A stretch of 40,425 bases of DNA from Methanoregula sp. UBA247 (GCA_002495055.1 DADR01000063.1:1-40425); one strand, 5' to 3'. Shown: positions 16,723-24,907, counted from the stretch's first letter. The notes: a model not told the origin generated them from the sequence alone. Made by a program: numbers and translations.

Positions 16723-17286
16723 TTGGAGTGCTACATTATTAGTATTGAGTTATTCATAATACCGTTACTATCCGCGATCTGGATAATGCTCCCGGCATAT
16801 CTCCCGAATCCGGTCGCGGCACTCTTTGGAGGAGGCACTCCCATTGATCTGGGAAGGGATTTTTCGGATGGAAGACGGATATTTGGCGATGGCAAAACAT
16901 TCCGGGGCCTCATCCTGGGAATTTTAGCGGGAATCGGGATCGGACTCCTGCAGATCCGGGTTTTTGGAATATATAGATGGGAAAACCTTCCTCTGCATAC
17001 CTTGAGCTCAATTGCTTTACTATCGATCGGAGCCCTTCTCGGGGATTTATGCAAGAGCTTCTTCAAGAGGAGATTTGGCAAAGAACGGGGATCAAAATGG
17101 CCAATCGCTGACCAGTACGATCTTGTGGCAGGGGCATTTCTCCTCCTGCTTCTTGTGGATCCTGTATGGCTTTTTGCAAACGTGACCATCCCGGTCTTCA
17201 TTCTCATCCTGATCCTCACACCAATCCTTCACCGTGCAGTAAATATCATCGGGTTTCATCTCAAAGTCAAGGAGGTTCCATGGTAA
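16723..17286 (+). CDS. carS: CDP-archaeol synthase
   Basis: An approximately 187-residue integral membrane protein of the CarS family (formerly DUF46). It transfers CMP from CTP to unsaturated archaetidic acid, giving CDP-archaeol for polar-lipid synthesis. The family blocks are LPAYLPNPVAALFGGGTPIDLG, GRRIFGDGKTFRGLILGI, GALLGDLCKSFFKRR and PIADQYDLV, with about four to five hydrophobic helices between them. The start is unusual: the first in-frame ATG (16786) would delete the first helix, so translation probably starts upstream. TTG 16723 is listed. ATT 16735, which lies 6 nt after a GGAG at 16725-16728, is an alternative rare start. The gene overlaps pyrE by 7 nt and shares a short divergent control region with the tes-like gene. 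Confidence 0.85.
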   Translation: MECYIISIELFIIPLLSAIWIMLPAYLPNPVAALFGGGTPIDLGRDFSDGRRIFGDGKTFRGLILGILAGIGIGLLQIRVFGIYRWENLPLHTLSSIALLSIGALLGDLCKSFFKRRFGKERGSKWPIADQYDLVAGAFLLLLLVDPVWLFANVTIPVFILILILTPILHRAVNIIGFHLKVKEVPW

Positions 17287-17792
17287 ACACTATCGCAGAG
17301 TTGCTCATCAGGTATAAGGCGATTGAATTCGGCGAGTTCACCCTTGCTTCTGGTAAAAAGAGTCCATACTACATCGATGTAAAATCCGCTGTGACCAACC
17401 CGGATCTCCTTTTTGCTATTGCATCGACAATTGCACAAACCCACACGTTCGATGTGGTGGCAGGAGTTGCAGTCGGGGGAGTACCTCTCGCTGTCGCAAC
17501 TGCTATTGTTACAAGAAAGCCCTATGCGATCATACGGGCTGCGGAAAAGAGTCATGGTAAAAAAGAAGTCATTATCGGCAATGTCAGAGGTACAGATGTC
17601 TTACTTGTTGAGGATGTAACGACATCGGGTGGATCAGCCCTCTATGGAATTAATTCGCTCCGTATTGCGGGCGCACAAGCCAGTCGGGTCGTTACTGTTG
17701 TCGACCGCGAGCAGGGTGCAGAAGAGATGCTCAGACAGCAGGGAGTGCAACTCCTGCCGCTGGTAAAAGTCAGCGAGATCTTACAATCGTAA
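17280..17792 (+). CDS. pyrE: Orotate phosphoribosyltransferase
   Basis: A 170-residue cytoplasmic enzyme that joins orotate and PRPP to make OMP, the fifth pyrimidine step. The PRPP-binding loop is LLVEDVTTSGGSAL (108-121), preceded by AGVAVGGVPLA (61-71) and TLASGKKSPYYID (21-33), all typical of OPRTases. Length is normal for archaeal PyrE. The ATG at 17280 overlaps the carS stop region by 7 nt and is preceded by a perfect AAGGAGG (17269-17275), so this start is secure. The tight overlap suggests that pyrE is translated from the carS transcript, linking a lipid gene and a pyrimidine gene. Confidence 0.95.
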   Translation: MVNTIAELLIRYKAIEFGEFTLASGKKSPYYIDVKSAVTNPDLLFAIASTIAQTHTFDVVAGVAVGGVPLAVATAIVTRKPYAIIRAAEKSHGKKEVIIGNVRGTDVLLVEDVTTSGGSALYGINSLRIAGAQASRVVTVVDREQGAEEMLRQQGVQLLPLVKVSEILQS

Positions 17793-17796
17793 ACCC

Positions 17797-17804
17797 TTTT
17801 TATT
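17797..17804 (+). promoter_or_regulatory. TATA-like box for purD
   Basis: TTTTTATT immediately downstream of the pyrE stop. Its centre lies about 27 nt before ATG 17827, which fits a leaderless purD transcript starting at the MKILVVGGG codon. Confidence 0.45.
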
Positions 17805-17826
17805 GCCAGCGCAAGAGTACATGGAC

Positions 17827-19113
17827 ATGAAAATACTCGTTGTGGGCGGGGGAGGAAGGGAGCATGCCATAGCCAGTGCTCTTGCCCGCAACAGTGAAAC
17901 TGAAATTTTTTCCGTGATGGCAAAGCGGAACGTAGGGATTGCACGCATTGCCAAAGGGGTCAGGCTCTGCAGCGAGACTGACATATCCCGGATCATATCC
18001 TACGCGAAGGAAACCGGCGTTGATTATGCTTTTATCGGTCCTGAAGCACCGCTCGAAGCAGGGATTGTAGATCAGCTGGAATCAATGGATATCGGTTGTT
18101 TGGGACCCACGCGTGCCGCAGCAAGGATAGAGACCGACAAGGCCTACTGCCGTGACCTGATGAAATTGCATGCTATTGACGGCTGCCCGAAATACCGTGT
18201 CTTTCATGACCCGGCAGAAGCGGTTTCATTTATCAATGACCATGAGGAAAATCTCGTCATAAAACCGATCGGGCTTACCGGAGGCAAAGGGGTAAGGATT
18301 ATGGGAGAACAGGTCGACCGATCAGGAGCGGTCGCGTATGTCAAATCCCTGAAGGGGGGTGTTGTGCTGGAAGAGCGCCTGACAGGAGAGGAGTTCACCC
18401 TTCAGGCATTCGTTGACGGCAATCATATGGTACCCATGCCCCTTGTACAGGATCATAAGCGTGCATTCGACGGAGATCTCGGACCGAACACCGGTGGCAT
18501 GGGATCCTATTCGATGCCGGATCATATGCTTCCTTTTGTGTCAGACACGGATTATGAAAATGCTCTCGAGATTATGAAGGCTACCATTGCAGCTCTCGAG
18601 AGCACCGGGCACCCGTACAAAGGTATCCTGTATGGCCAGTTCATGAATACTGCAAAAGGCCCAAAAGTGATCGAGTTCAATGCCCGGTTTGGCGATCCGG
18701 AGGCAATGAATGTGCTCTCCTTACTTTGTTCGGATCTTTCCGATATCGTGGTGAAAATCACCGATGGATCTCTTTTGACCGCGCAGGTAGCCTTTGAACG
18801 GAAAGCAACCGTTTGTAAATATATAGTACCGTCCGGGTATCCGGAGTCCCCGGTTTCCGGGGATCCCATTACAAATGTAACCGGGAACGGTCCCCTTCTT
18901 TATTATGCGAATGTCGAGGAACGGGGGGGTAAACTCTTTACCCTGAGCTCCCGGGCACTTGCATTTGTCGGTGTTGGTCCGACACTTGAAGAGGCAGAAC
19001 GAATCACGGAACACGCTGCCTCTTCAGTCAGGGGCCGGGTGCGTTACCGGCGCGATATAGGAACCATGGCATTGCTTGAGCGGCGTATTGCCCACATGAG
19101 GGAGTTACGATGA
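17827..19113 (+). CDS. purD: Phosphoribosylamine-glycine ligase
   Basis: A 428-residue ATP-grasp enzyme for the second purine step (phosphoribosylamine + glycine + ATP to GAR). It shows the N-terminal MKILVVGGGGREHAIA, the ATP-grasp segment KPIGLTGGKGVRI followed by GGVVLEERLTGEEF, then NTGGMGSYS and the metal/ATP-binding VIEFNARFGDPEA. Length is standard. ATG 17827 is preferred over 17821 on two grounds: it starts directly at the conserved beta strand, and a TATA-like box at 17797-17804 predicts transcription starting there. The TGA stop overlaps the argF start (ATGA), so the two genes should be translationally coupled, an unusual purine-arginine pair. Confidence 0.95.
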   Translation: MKILVVGGGGREHAIASALARNSETEIFSVMAKRNVGIARIAKGVRLCSETDISRIISYAKETGVDYAFIGPEAPLEAGIVDQLESMDIGCLGPTRAAARIETDKAYCRDLMKLHAIDGCPKYRVFHDPAEAVSFINDHEENLVIKPIGLTGGKGVRIMGEQVDRSGAVAYVKSLKGGVVLEERLTGEEFTLQAFVDGNHMVPMPLVQDHKRAFDGDLGPNTGGMGSYSMPDHMLPFVSDTDYENALEIMKATIAALESTGHPYKGILYGQFMNTAKGPKVIEFNARFGDPEAMNVLSLLCSDLSDIVVKITDGSLLTAQVAFERKATVCKYIVPSGYPESPVSGDPITNVTGNGPLLYYANVEERGGKLFTLSSRALAFVGVGPTLEEAERITEHAASSVRGRVRYRRDIGTMALLERRIAHMRELR

Positions 19114-20018
19114 AAAAAGATTTCCTGTCGATTCTTGATATCAGCAAGGGTGAACTCGAGCAGATCCTTTGCGAAGCAGGACAACTCAAAACCTTAAAAA
19201 AACAGGGAAAAGTGCATGATGTCCTGCGAGGTAAAAACCTTGCCATGATCTTTGAGAAGTCATCCACAAGGACGCACATCTCGTTTGAAGTCGGTATGAA
19301 TGAACTGGGGGGTCACGCCCTTTTTTTAAATGCCCGCGACATGCAGATCTGGAGGGGTGAGGAGATCCGTGATACAGCCCGGGCTGCTTCACGGTATGTT
19401 TCCGGCCTGATGATCCGTGCCTATAAACACAGTACCATTGAAGAGTTTGCCCTGCATGCGACAATTCCGGTGATCAACGGGCTTTCCGATCTTGAACACC
19501 CGTGCCAGCTGCTTGCCGATATCATGACCATCCAGGAGCATTTTGGATCGACCCGCGACCTTAATGTAGCCTGGGTCGGAGATGGAAACAATGTATGCAA
19601 TTCCCTGATTTTATCAACGGTTCTCACGGGAATGAACGTTACCGTTGCAACACCAAAAGGCTATGAGCCCGCAGAGAATATCGTGAAGAAAGCGCACGCT
19701 CTTGGCGGAAAAGTGACGCTGATCAGAAAACCAGAACAAGCCGTAAAGGATGCAGATGTAATTGTCACCGATACGTGGGTCTCCATGGGAGACGATGATG
19801 AACGCGATGAGCGTTTGAAGGTGTTTGGTAACTATACCGTCAATACAGCACTCATGCGGCATGCATCTCCTGACGCACGGGTACTTCATTGTCTTCCGGC
19901 ACATCGCGGGGAGGAGATCGCCGACGAAGTGATGGAAGGGGGTCAGAGCCTTGTCTGGGATGAAGCGGAAAACCGGCTCCATGCACAGAAAGCATTGCTG
20001 GTGCGGCTGCTGAAATAA
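19110..20018 (+). CDS. argF: Ornithine carbamoyltransferase
   Basis: A 302-residue enzyme that makes citrulline from ornithine and carbamoyl phosphate. Visible motifs are SSTRTH (51-56, carbamoyl-phosphate binding), HPCQ in LSDLEHPCQLLAD (carbamoyl site), DTWVSMGDD (the ornithine-binding loop, specific to OTCases over aspartate transcarbamoylases) and the catalytic-Cys motif HCLPAHRGEEI near the C-terminus. ATG 19110 overlaps the purD stop by 4 nt and has GGGAG upstream. Carbamoyl phosphate comes from CarAB at 26059-30275, and citrulline is used by ArgG at 23711-24907. Confidence 0.96.
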   Translation: MKKDFLSILDISKGELEQILCEAGQLKTLKKQGKVHDVLRGKNLAMIFEKSSTRTHISFEVGMNELGGHALFLNARDMQIWRGEEIRDTARAASRYVSGLMIRAYKHSTIEEFALHATIPVINGLSDLEHPCQLLADIMTIQEHFGSTRDLNVAWVGDGNNVCNSLILSTVLTGMNVTVATPKGYEPAENIVKKAHALGGKVTLIRKPEQAVKDADVIVTDTWVSMGDDDERDERLKVFGNYTVNTALMRHASPDARVLHCLPAHRGEEIADEVMEGGQSLVWDEAENRLHAQKALLVRLLK

Positions 20019-20041
20019 TCAAAAAATTACGGTTTAATCGT

Positions 20042-20087
20042 CTTCTCGTGCAGGAGAGTCAAGTGTAAAACTTCGGCTCTTGAGAAG
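20042..20087 (+). other. Extended imperfect stem-loop after argF
   Basis: CTTCTC (20042-20047) pairs with GAGAAG (20082-20087); GAGAG (20054-20058) pairs with CTCTT (20077-20081); AAG (20061-20063) pairs with CTT (20071-20073). That is about 14 bp broken by an asymmetric bulge and an internal loop, starting 24 nt after the argF stop. No T-run follows. It could be a 3'-end element or a coincidence. The rest of the gap to 20288 holds no recognisable gene. Confidence 0.3.
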
Positions 20088-20288
20088 TCCTGTTATCAGG
20101 GTATGATATAAAAACACAAGCGTGATGAAAGAGGGAACCGTGCCTGCCGCTGGGGCGTCTTTTTAAAAGGCGGCGACATTCATCGTATTCAGGTATCGGC
20201 GCACCAGAAACCATGTGATAATCCTCTCCTCTCTTAACCCGCTGAAAGAGTAATGTGCCTCAAAAAAGGATTTTTAAAAGAACCCGGA

Positions 20289-20528
20289 TTACTTTTCGGC
20301 AACGAACGCGTTTAACTGGTCACGCATGAATTTTTCAACTTCCTGCATTACCTCAAGTTTACCACGGAAAGCGAGGAGATCCCGCTCATCCCCTTCCATA
20401 TTTGCAAATTTAATCTTCTCTCTTCTGTCAACGATGGTTACATCGAATTTTTTTGATATTTCCACAATAAGCTTCTGGGGAACACCAGGAGGGATAAGAA
20501 TATCATATAACGGTTCTTCTTCAGCCAT
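20289..20528 (-). CDS. Small conserved-looking protein downstream of mmp14, unknown function
   Basis: A 79-residue acidic protein (MAEEEPLYDILIPPG...) that I cannot place in a named family. It has an alpha/beta pattern: strand DILIPP, helix VPQKLIVEISKKF, strand DVTIVDRRE, an IKFANMEGDERDLLAFRG hairpin, and a C-terminal helix LEVMQEVEKFMRDQLNAF. This layout recalls small ferredoxin-like regulatory domains such as NIL, but that is a guess from secondary structure. ATG 20528 has GGTG 8 nt upstream; ATG 20534 would leave only 2 nt and is less likely. It lies 16 nt downstream of mmp14 in the same direction, which strongly suggests one operon and a function connected with that methanogenesis-specific protein. 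Confidence 0.7.
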   Translation of the reverse strand: MAEEEPLYDILIPPGVPQKLIVEISKKFDVTIVDRREKIKFANMEGDERDLLAFRGKLEVMQEVEKFMRDQLNAFVAEK

Positions 20529-20544
20529 GTTCATTTCACCAATG

Positions 20545-22044
20545 TCATTTACCTATCTTGATCCGCCTGCTCATAATACATGGGCCCCCGCGGACTCCCC
20601 CGATCGGATTTTTGGGTTTACCGAGCGAGTTCATGCAGCGCCCCATCAGTGCTGCACCCCGTGCAAGCCCGTCATCAACAAATACCAGGTGGTCAACAGG
20701 ATCATCAAAGAGGTTGCGTTCGATAATCCCGTCAAGAATATACTCGGGTTTGCGCCCCGATATAGCTGCTCTGCCGGTAAATCCAATCGAGGAATTTTTC
20801 GGTACAAGGTTCTGTTCAACCGCTACATCGATCAGCCGCAACGCCATCTTTGCGCAGACTCGATCAACAACTTCATTGAGAGTTGCAAGATTGTATTTTT
20901 TATGGATTTCCTCTCCAACGGTAATCAGTTCGTTCAGATCACTGCTGTTCACTCCGCAGTCACACCCGATCATGGCAATACCGGATTCCTTGGCGAGCCG
21001 TGCATTGACCGGCACCCGGCCGAACCGTTCACGATCCGTTGGCACAATACGGATATCGATATGCTTGTGGCATCGTTCGACATAATCTTCCACAACCTTG
21101 CGGTTCCCTCCGCTGAAGAGGCCCCCGGTCACGCTGTGTTCACCGAATATATCCAGTGCTGTCCCTGTCCGTGAATGCACAAGTCCTGTTCCCCGGACGA
21201 GTGCATCGGGAATAGCACCGGCAAGCCCGCAGAAATTCCCCACGGTTTTTGCAAACGGGTTCAGACTGTCTTTAAGGACATCACTCGTTATCCTTCCGTC
21301 AAGAGTTGTCCCGAAATCTACAGAAACACAGGGATTGCGGAAATCCACCGGTGTCCATTTTGCTCCCTCCTTGATTCCCGCCATCGCGAGCTCCCCTTCC
21401 ATCTCGTTGGCAACCATCTCAACACCGGTTGAACCCACGGGCGGAATAACTCCGGCAACAGCACCGACAAACACAACTTTGTCGGCAAAGCTGAATGGCT
21501 GGAGTTTTTGGGACTGGTTGTCTTTTGACATCGGTGGCGTCATCTTACGGGGCGGGACTCCGGCGATCAGGCATCCGTTAGCAAGCGCAATAACAAAATC
21601 CCCCACCTGATCGGGCGACTCCATCTCAGCAACAACACCCGTACTGCGGACAACAAAATCCAGATCTTTTATGATATCCAGATGGGCATCTTTGTGGCAT
21701 TGGAGAATAGTATCCCTGACAAGGTCGGTAACTGATTCGCGTGAAAGCTCTGTCCCGTCAAGTGTTGCCCCAAATATTGTCTCTCCGGGTTTTGGAGGGC
21801 GGATGTCCCGGCTCATACTCACCGTTTTATGGATCACGTAGGACATCCCGGTTTCAAGACTCACACCGGTCAGGATACACTTGGTGGTGGTATTGCCCAT
21901 TTCAACCGATGCAACAATAAAATAGGGTTTGTTTTTATATTCCGGCACCTGCATCCCCGGGCCATGTGCAATCTGCGGGGGAGGCGGGCTTTCAACTATA
22001 TGCGGTTTTGGTTTAATAAAACGGGAAAAAAAACTGGCGCACAT
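20545..22044 (-). CDS. Methanogenesis marker protein 14
   Basis: A 499-residue protein of the methanogenesis marker 14 family, conserved across methanogens and absent elsewhere as far as known; its role is not established. Two loops resemble phosphate-binding loops of actin/ASKHA-type ATPases: VEMGNTTTKC (47-56) and SVDFGTTLDGRIT in the middle; ASKHA folding is inference. Other conserved blocks include GFTGRAAISGRKPEYIL and LVFVDDGLARGAALMGRCM near the C-terminus, plus a Cys pair in MIGCDCGVNSSDLNEL. Residues 1-35 form a Pro-rich extension with a short hydrophobic start (MCASFFSRF) that may not be part of the core; ATG 21954 is an alternative start. It leads a two-gene operon with the small unknown gene at 20289-20528. 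Confidence 0.88.
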   Translation of the reverse strand: MCASFFSRFIKPKPHIVESPPPPQIAHGPGMQVPEYKNKPYFIVASVEMGNTTTKCILTGVSLETGMSYVIHKTVSMSRDIRPPKPGETIFGATLDGTELSRESVTDLVRDTILQCHKDAHLDIIKDLDFVVRSTGVVAEMESPDQVGDFVIALANGCLIAGVPPRKMTPPMSKDNQSQKLQPFSFADKVVFVGAVAGVIPPVGSTGVEMVANEMEGELAMAGIKEGAKWTPVDFRNPCVSVDFGTTLDGRITSDVLKDSLNPFAKTVGNFCGLAGAIPDALVRGTGLVHSRTGTALDIFGEHSVTGGLFSGGNRKVVEDYVERCHKHIDIRIVPTDRERFGRVPVNARLAKESGIAMIGCDCGVNSSDLNELITVGEEIHKKYNLATLNEVVDRVCAKMALRLIDVAVEQNLVPKNSSIGFTGRAAISGRKPEYILDGIIERNLFDDPVDHLVFVDDGLARGAALMGRCMNSLGKPKNPIGGVRGGPCIMSRRIKIGK

Positions 22045-22202
22045 CAGTATCCGTTTCTTAATTGTAAATCCATATAAGTTTCTATCTACCTCTCAATCCA
22101 TATCGGGGATCATTTTTCCGGCAACACAAGACATAAGCCTCTAAAGAATCTATGAGGGTCTAGGGCATAATTTGCCTGTATAATAAAAAAATGAGGTGAA
22201 AA

Positions 22203-22607
22203 ATGGTCAAACTTACTGTGGAAATGAAAGAAGTATTTGCCAAGCAAAAAGTATTTGCTGCCGCAACTGCCTCAAAGAATGCGATCCCGAATGTCGCGCC
22301 AATAGCAACGGTCCAGCTTATTGCTGACGATACCATCTGGATTGGTGACAATTATATGGTAAAAACGCTCGCCAATGTCAGGGAAAATCCCCATCTGGCA
22401 CTCTATATCTGGGACCCTGAAAAGAAGCGCTGTTTCCAGATTAAAGGAACCGTGACGATAAAAACCAGTGGGCCGGAATATGAAAAGATTAAAGCGCAGA
22501 TCAAGCAAAAAGGAGCACATTATCCGGCAAAAGGACTGCTCATAGTCACCATTACCGAAGTCCATGAATGCACACCCGGATCAAACGCCGGAAAAAAATT
22601 ACTCTGA
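22203..22607 (+). CDS. Pyridoxamine 5'-phosphate oxidase-like FMN-binding protein
   Basis: A 134-residue protein of the PNPOx-like split-barrel flavoprotein superfamily. The N-terminal MKEVFAKQKVFAAATASKNAIPNVAPIATVQLI and the following DDTIWIGDNYMVKTLANVRENPHLALYIWD are the standard family pattern, in which the KTLANVRENP stretch contacts flavin phosphate. Archaeal members are generic FMN- or F420-binding oxidoreductases; the substrate is unknown. ATG 22203 has GAGGTGA 5 nt upstream and a TATA-like tataataa just before that. It is a single gene, divergent from the mmp14 operon, with a 158-nt shared upstream region. Confidence 0.85.
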   Translation: MVKLTVEMKEVFAKQKVFAAATASKNAIPNVAPIATVQLIADDTIWIGDNYMVKTLANVRENPHLALYIWDPEKKRCFQIKGTVTIKTSGPEYEKIKAQIKQKGAHYPAKGLLIVTITEVHECTPGSNAGKKLL

Positions 22608-22730
22608 TGAGATACAGTATCCAAATCAGGAAATACCGACCAGATGCTGACAGCTGTCTGAATCCTCAAACGCCGATAACCCGAAAATGCCATTCATCCT
22701 TATAACCTGGATTTGAAGAAAAAACCGGGA

Positions 22731-23564
22731 CTATACGTTTTTTTCCCCATCCAGACAGACCGCAGCAGCACCAAGGTGTCCTTTATTGGGACTAAACCGG
22801 TAAATAAAAAAATTCATTGGTTTTTCATCAATGGTCAACAGGAATGAAGAGGTATTGCAGGGTTCACCAATAACAGGAGTGACATCGGTTTTATTCATCA
22901 TCCTGATACCATCGCCGGTTGCCTTGACAATTGCCTCTTTTAGAGCCCATATCCAAAAAAACATCCAGTATCTCTGCCCGGGTTGTATTCCCGACATGAA
23001 TTTCTGTTCTTCGGGGGTGAAAAGATATCCGCAAATTTCATCAAACGGATATTCGGGAACAGGCCTGGTAATATCAATGCCGATTCTGTAATTTTTTATT
23101 ATACCCATAGATACCATCAGATCAGTATGGGACAGGCTGAAGGATAATTCATGGAAAGCACTTCTGGGATCCAGTCCGGGTTTGCCGTTCATATCTTGTA
23201 CAAGAGGAAGTAATTCCGGTTCGATACTGGCATACGAACCAAGAATATATCGTACCATCCCATGTCTGAGAACATAACGTCGGGAATCGGCAGGATTTAA
23301 AAATCCTGAGGAGGCATTACGCTCCGTTTTACTTAAAAAATCTGATACAAAAGAAAAATCAGAGCCGAGATCTGAATATCGTGCTGACCAGACGTGTAAC
23401 GAGTCATTTTCTAAGGACTGAAAATCCCCTGATTGTCCGGTTTTATCATTCTGTCTGAGGGCTGCTGACTGGAAATGAAAACAGTTTTTAAAATTCTTAC
23501 GTATATTCATTGACAAAACACCAGTCATTCTTCCAAGTTTCTTTACAGCCACCGGGCTTTCCAT
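22731..23564 (-). CDS. Sfp-type 4'-phosphopantetheinyl transferase
   Basis: A 277-residue enzyme that moves phosphopantetheine from CoA to a Ser of a carrier protein. The Sfp-type motifs are present in order: NGKPG (126-130), FSLSHTD (142-148), GIDIT (162-166) with metal ligand Asp164, and FFWIWALKEAIVKATGDG (202-219) with Glu210 and Lys214. The usual second acidic residue of the GIDIE motif is Thr166; some eukaryotic enzymes also vary there, so activity is still plausible. Length exceeds the typical ~230 residues because of an N-terminal extension of about 55 residues. The start could be TTG 23585, ATG 23564 or downstream ATGs (23528, 23510); 23564 follows a TATA-like gatatttta at a fitting distance. 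No carrier protein or NRPS/PKS gene is in the window, so its client lies elsewhere. Confidence 0.8.
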   Translation of the reverse strand: MESPVAVKKLGRMTGVLSMNIRKNFKNCFHFQSAALRQNDKTGQSGDFQSLENDSLHVWSARYSDLGSDFSFVSDFLSKTERNASSGFLNPADSRRYVLRHGMVRYILGSYASIEPELLPLVQDMNGKPGLDPRSAFHELSFSLSHTDLMVSMGIIKNYRIGIDITRPVPEYPFDEICGYLFTPEEQKFMSGIQPGQRYWMFFWIWALKEAIVKATGDGIRMMNKTDVTPVIGEPCNTSSFLLTIDEKPMNFFIYRFSPNKGHLGAAAVCLDGEKNV

Positions 23565-23693
23565 GGCGGACTTATCCGGATCCAAAATTGCCGTAAAATA
23601 TCAAATCTTCAGGAAATGAAATTTCATCTGTCTTCATGAAACGGTCTCAAAATGATTGTTGATGAAATTAAATATTTTATACCATTTCATCTT

Positions 23694-23700
23694 AAAAAAA
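23694..23700 (-). terminator. Oligo-T tract after argG
   Basis: Seven A residues on + (23694-23700) give a T7 run on the minus strand, 10 nt past the argG stop. An adjoining T7 on the + strand (23701-23707) makes the site symmetric. T-runs are the usual archaeal termination signal. Confidence 0.5.
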
Positions 23701-23710
23701 TTTTTTTCCC

Positions 23711-24907
23711 TTATTTTATTTTCTTTTTTTGCTGTTGTCGGACCATGCGTGCCTGTATCCCAAAATAATGGGAGACCCCGATCGCATGGCACTGGTCGAT
23801 GGACGTACTATCAAAGGAAACAAGATCATTGGAATAGAGTGCATCAGGAGAACTTCTGCCAAGTACCCTGACATTCCCCTTGAAAAGCTCAAGATCCACG
23901 CTACCATTTAACCGCTCCTGGGTCGTGTTGATGAAAGCATTCAAAGCAGCGTAGAGCGGTTCGTATATAAGTCCTTCATAGGAAAGTTCAGACCATTTAT
24001 CATCAACCATCCGCTTAAAGGAGATTTCCTGCCTGGTGAGTACAAGTGCTTCGAGATCCCGGTGTGCCATGAGAATAACTGTTGCTGCAGGGTGTTCGTA
24101 ATTCTCCCGGGCCTTGAGCCCGAGAATCCGGTCTTCAATCATATCATTACGGCCGATCCCGTGTTTCCCGGCACGTTTGTTAAGGTTCTGGATTAATGCG
24201 TAACCAGAGAGTTTCCTGCCGTTCAATGCAACAGGAATACCCGATTTAAATTCAATACTGATTTTTTCTGGTTTATCCGGGGCCTGCCGGGCTGGCACGG
24301 TCCAGAGATAAATCTCTTCAGGAGGGTGATATGCAGGATCTTCAAGCATTCCTCCTTCAATACTCCGGCTCCAGCAGTTCTCATCCATGCTCCAGGGCTT
24401 GTCTTTTTTAACCGGTACGGGAATTTTATGTTGTTGGGCATACTCAATCTCCCAGTCCCGGGTCAGGTTGAGCTCACGTACAGGAGCAACAACCTCCAGT
24501 CCGGCACCACGAATGATAACATCAAACCTGAGCTGATCGTTACCTTTGCCGGTACATCCGTGCCCTATCGCTGTTGCACCCTCCTTGTGTGCGATCTTCA
24601 CTACTTCTTCAGCAATAAGAGGGCGGGCAAGGGACGTGCCCATCGGGTACCCTTCATAGGATCCATTCGCCTTGATTGCCGGGAATATATACTCTTTAAC
24701 AAATTTTTCCCGGGCATCGATCGTATAATGACAGTCAGCGAGTTTTTTCCCTTTTTTTGTTGCGGTAGCAATCTCTTCTTCTCTCTGACCCACGTTTACA
24801 GCAACAGTAACAACGCGATCATAATCATACCGTTCTTTTAAGAGCGGGATGCAGATAGAGGTGTCAAGCCCTCCGGAATATGCAAGAACTATAGTACCTT
24901 TTCCCAT
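23711..24907 (-). CDS. argG: Argininosuccinate synthase
   Basis: A 398-residue enzyme that joins citrulline and aspartate with ATP. It has the N-type ATP pyrophosphatase loop AYSGGLDTS (9-17), the GTSLARPLIA block (about 89-98), GHGCTGKGNDQ (about 115-125) and the WSMDENCWSRSIEGG block typical of ArgG. Length matches the family. ATG 24907 has GGAG 7 nt upstream. It is transcribed alone, ends at oligo-T tracts, and works after ArgF (19110-20018). The last enzyme of the pathway, argininosuccinate lyase, is not in the window. The C-terminal tail RQQQKKKIK is basic and non-conserved. Confidence 0.96.
   Translation of the reverse strand: MGKGTIVLAYSGGLDTSICIPLLKERYDYDRVVTVAVNVGQREEEIATATKKGKKLADCHYTIDAREKFVKEYIFPAIKANGSYEGYPMGTSLARPLIAEEVVKIAHKEGATAIGHGCTGKGNDQLRFDVIIRGAGLEVVAPVRELNLTRDWEIEYAQQHKIPVPVKKDKPWSMDENCWSRSIEGGMLEDPAYHPPEEIYLWTVPARQAPDKPEKISIEFKSGIPVALNGRKLSGYALIQNLNKRAGKHGIGRNDMIEDRILGLKARENYEHPAATVILMAHRDLEALVLTRQEISFKRMVDDKWSELSYEGLIYEPLYAALNAFINTTQERLNGSVDLELFKGNVRVLGRSSPDALYSNDLVSFDSTSIDQCHAIGVSHYFGIQARMVRQQQKKKIK

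Noticed and set aside
20326..21174. 282-residue plus-strand frame opposite mmp14 and its small partner
   Set aside because: It is a shadow of two well-supported minus-strand genes, and its sequence shows no domain pattern.
22731..23564. Reading the phosphopantetheinyl transferase as an AcpS (holo-ACP synthase) type
   Set aside because: Length and the order of motifs (NGKPG, SHTD, GIDIT, WALKEA) fit the monomeric Sfp type, not the short trimeric AcpS type.
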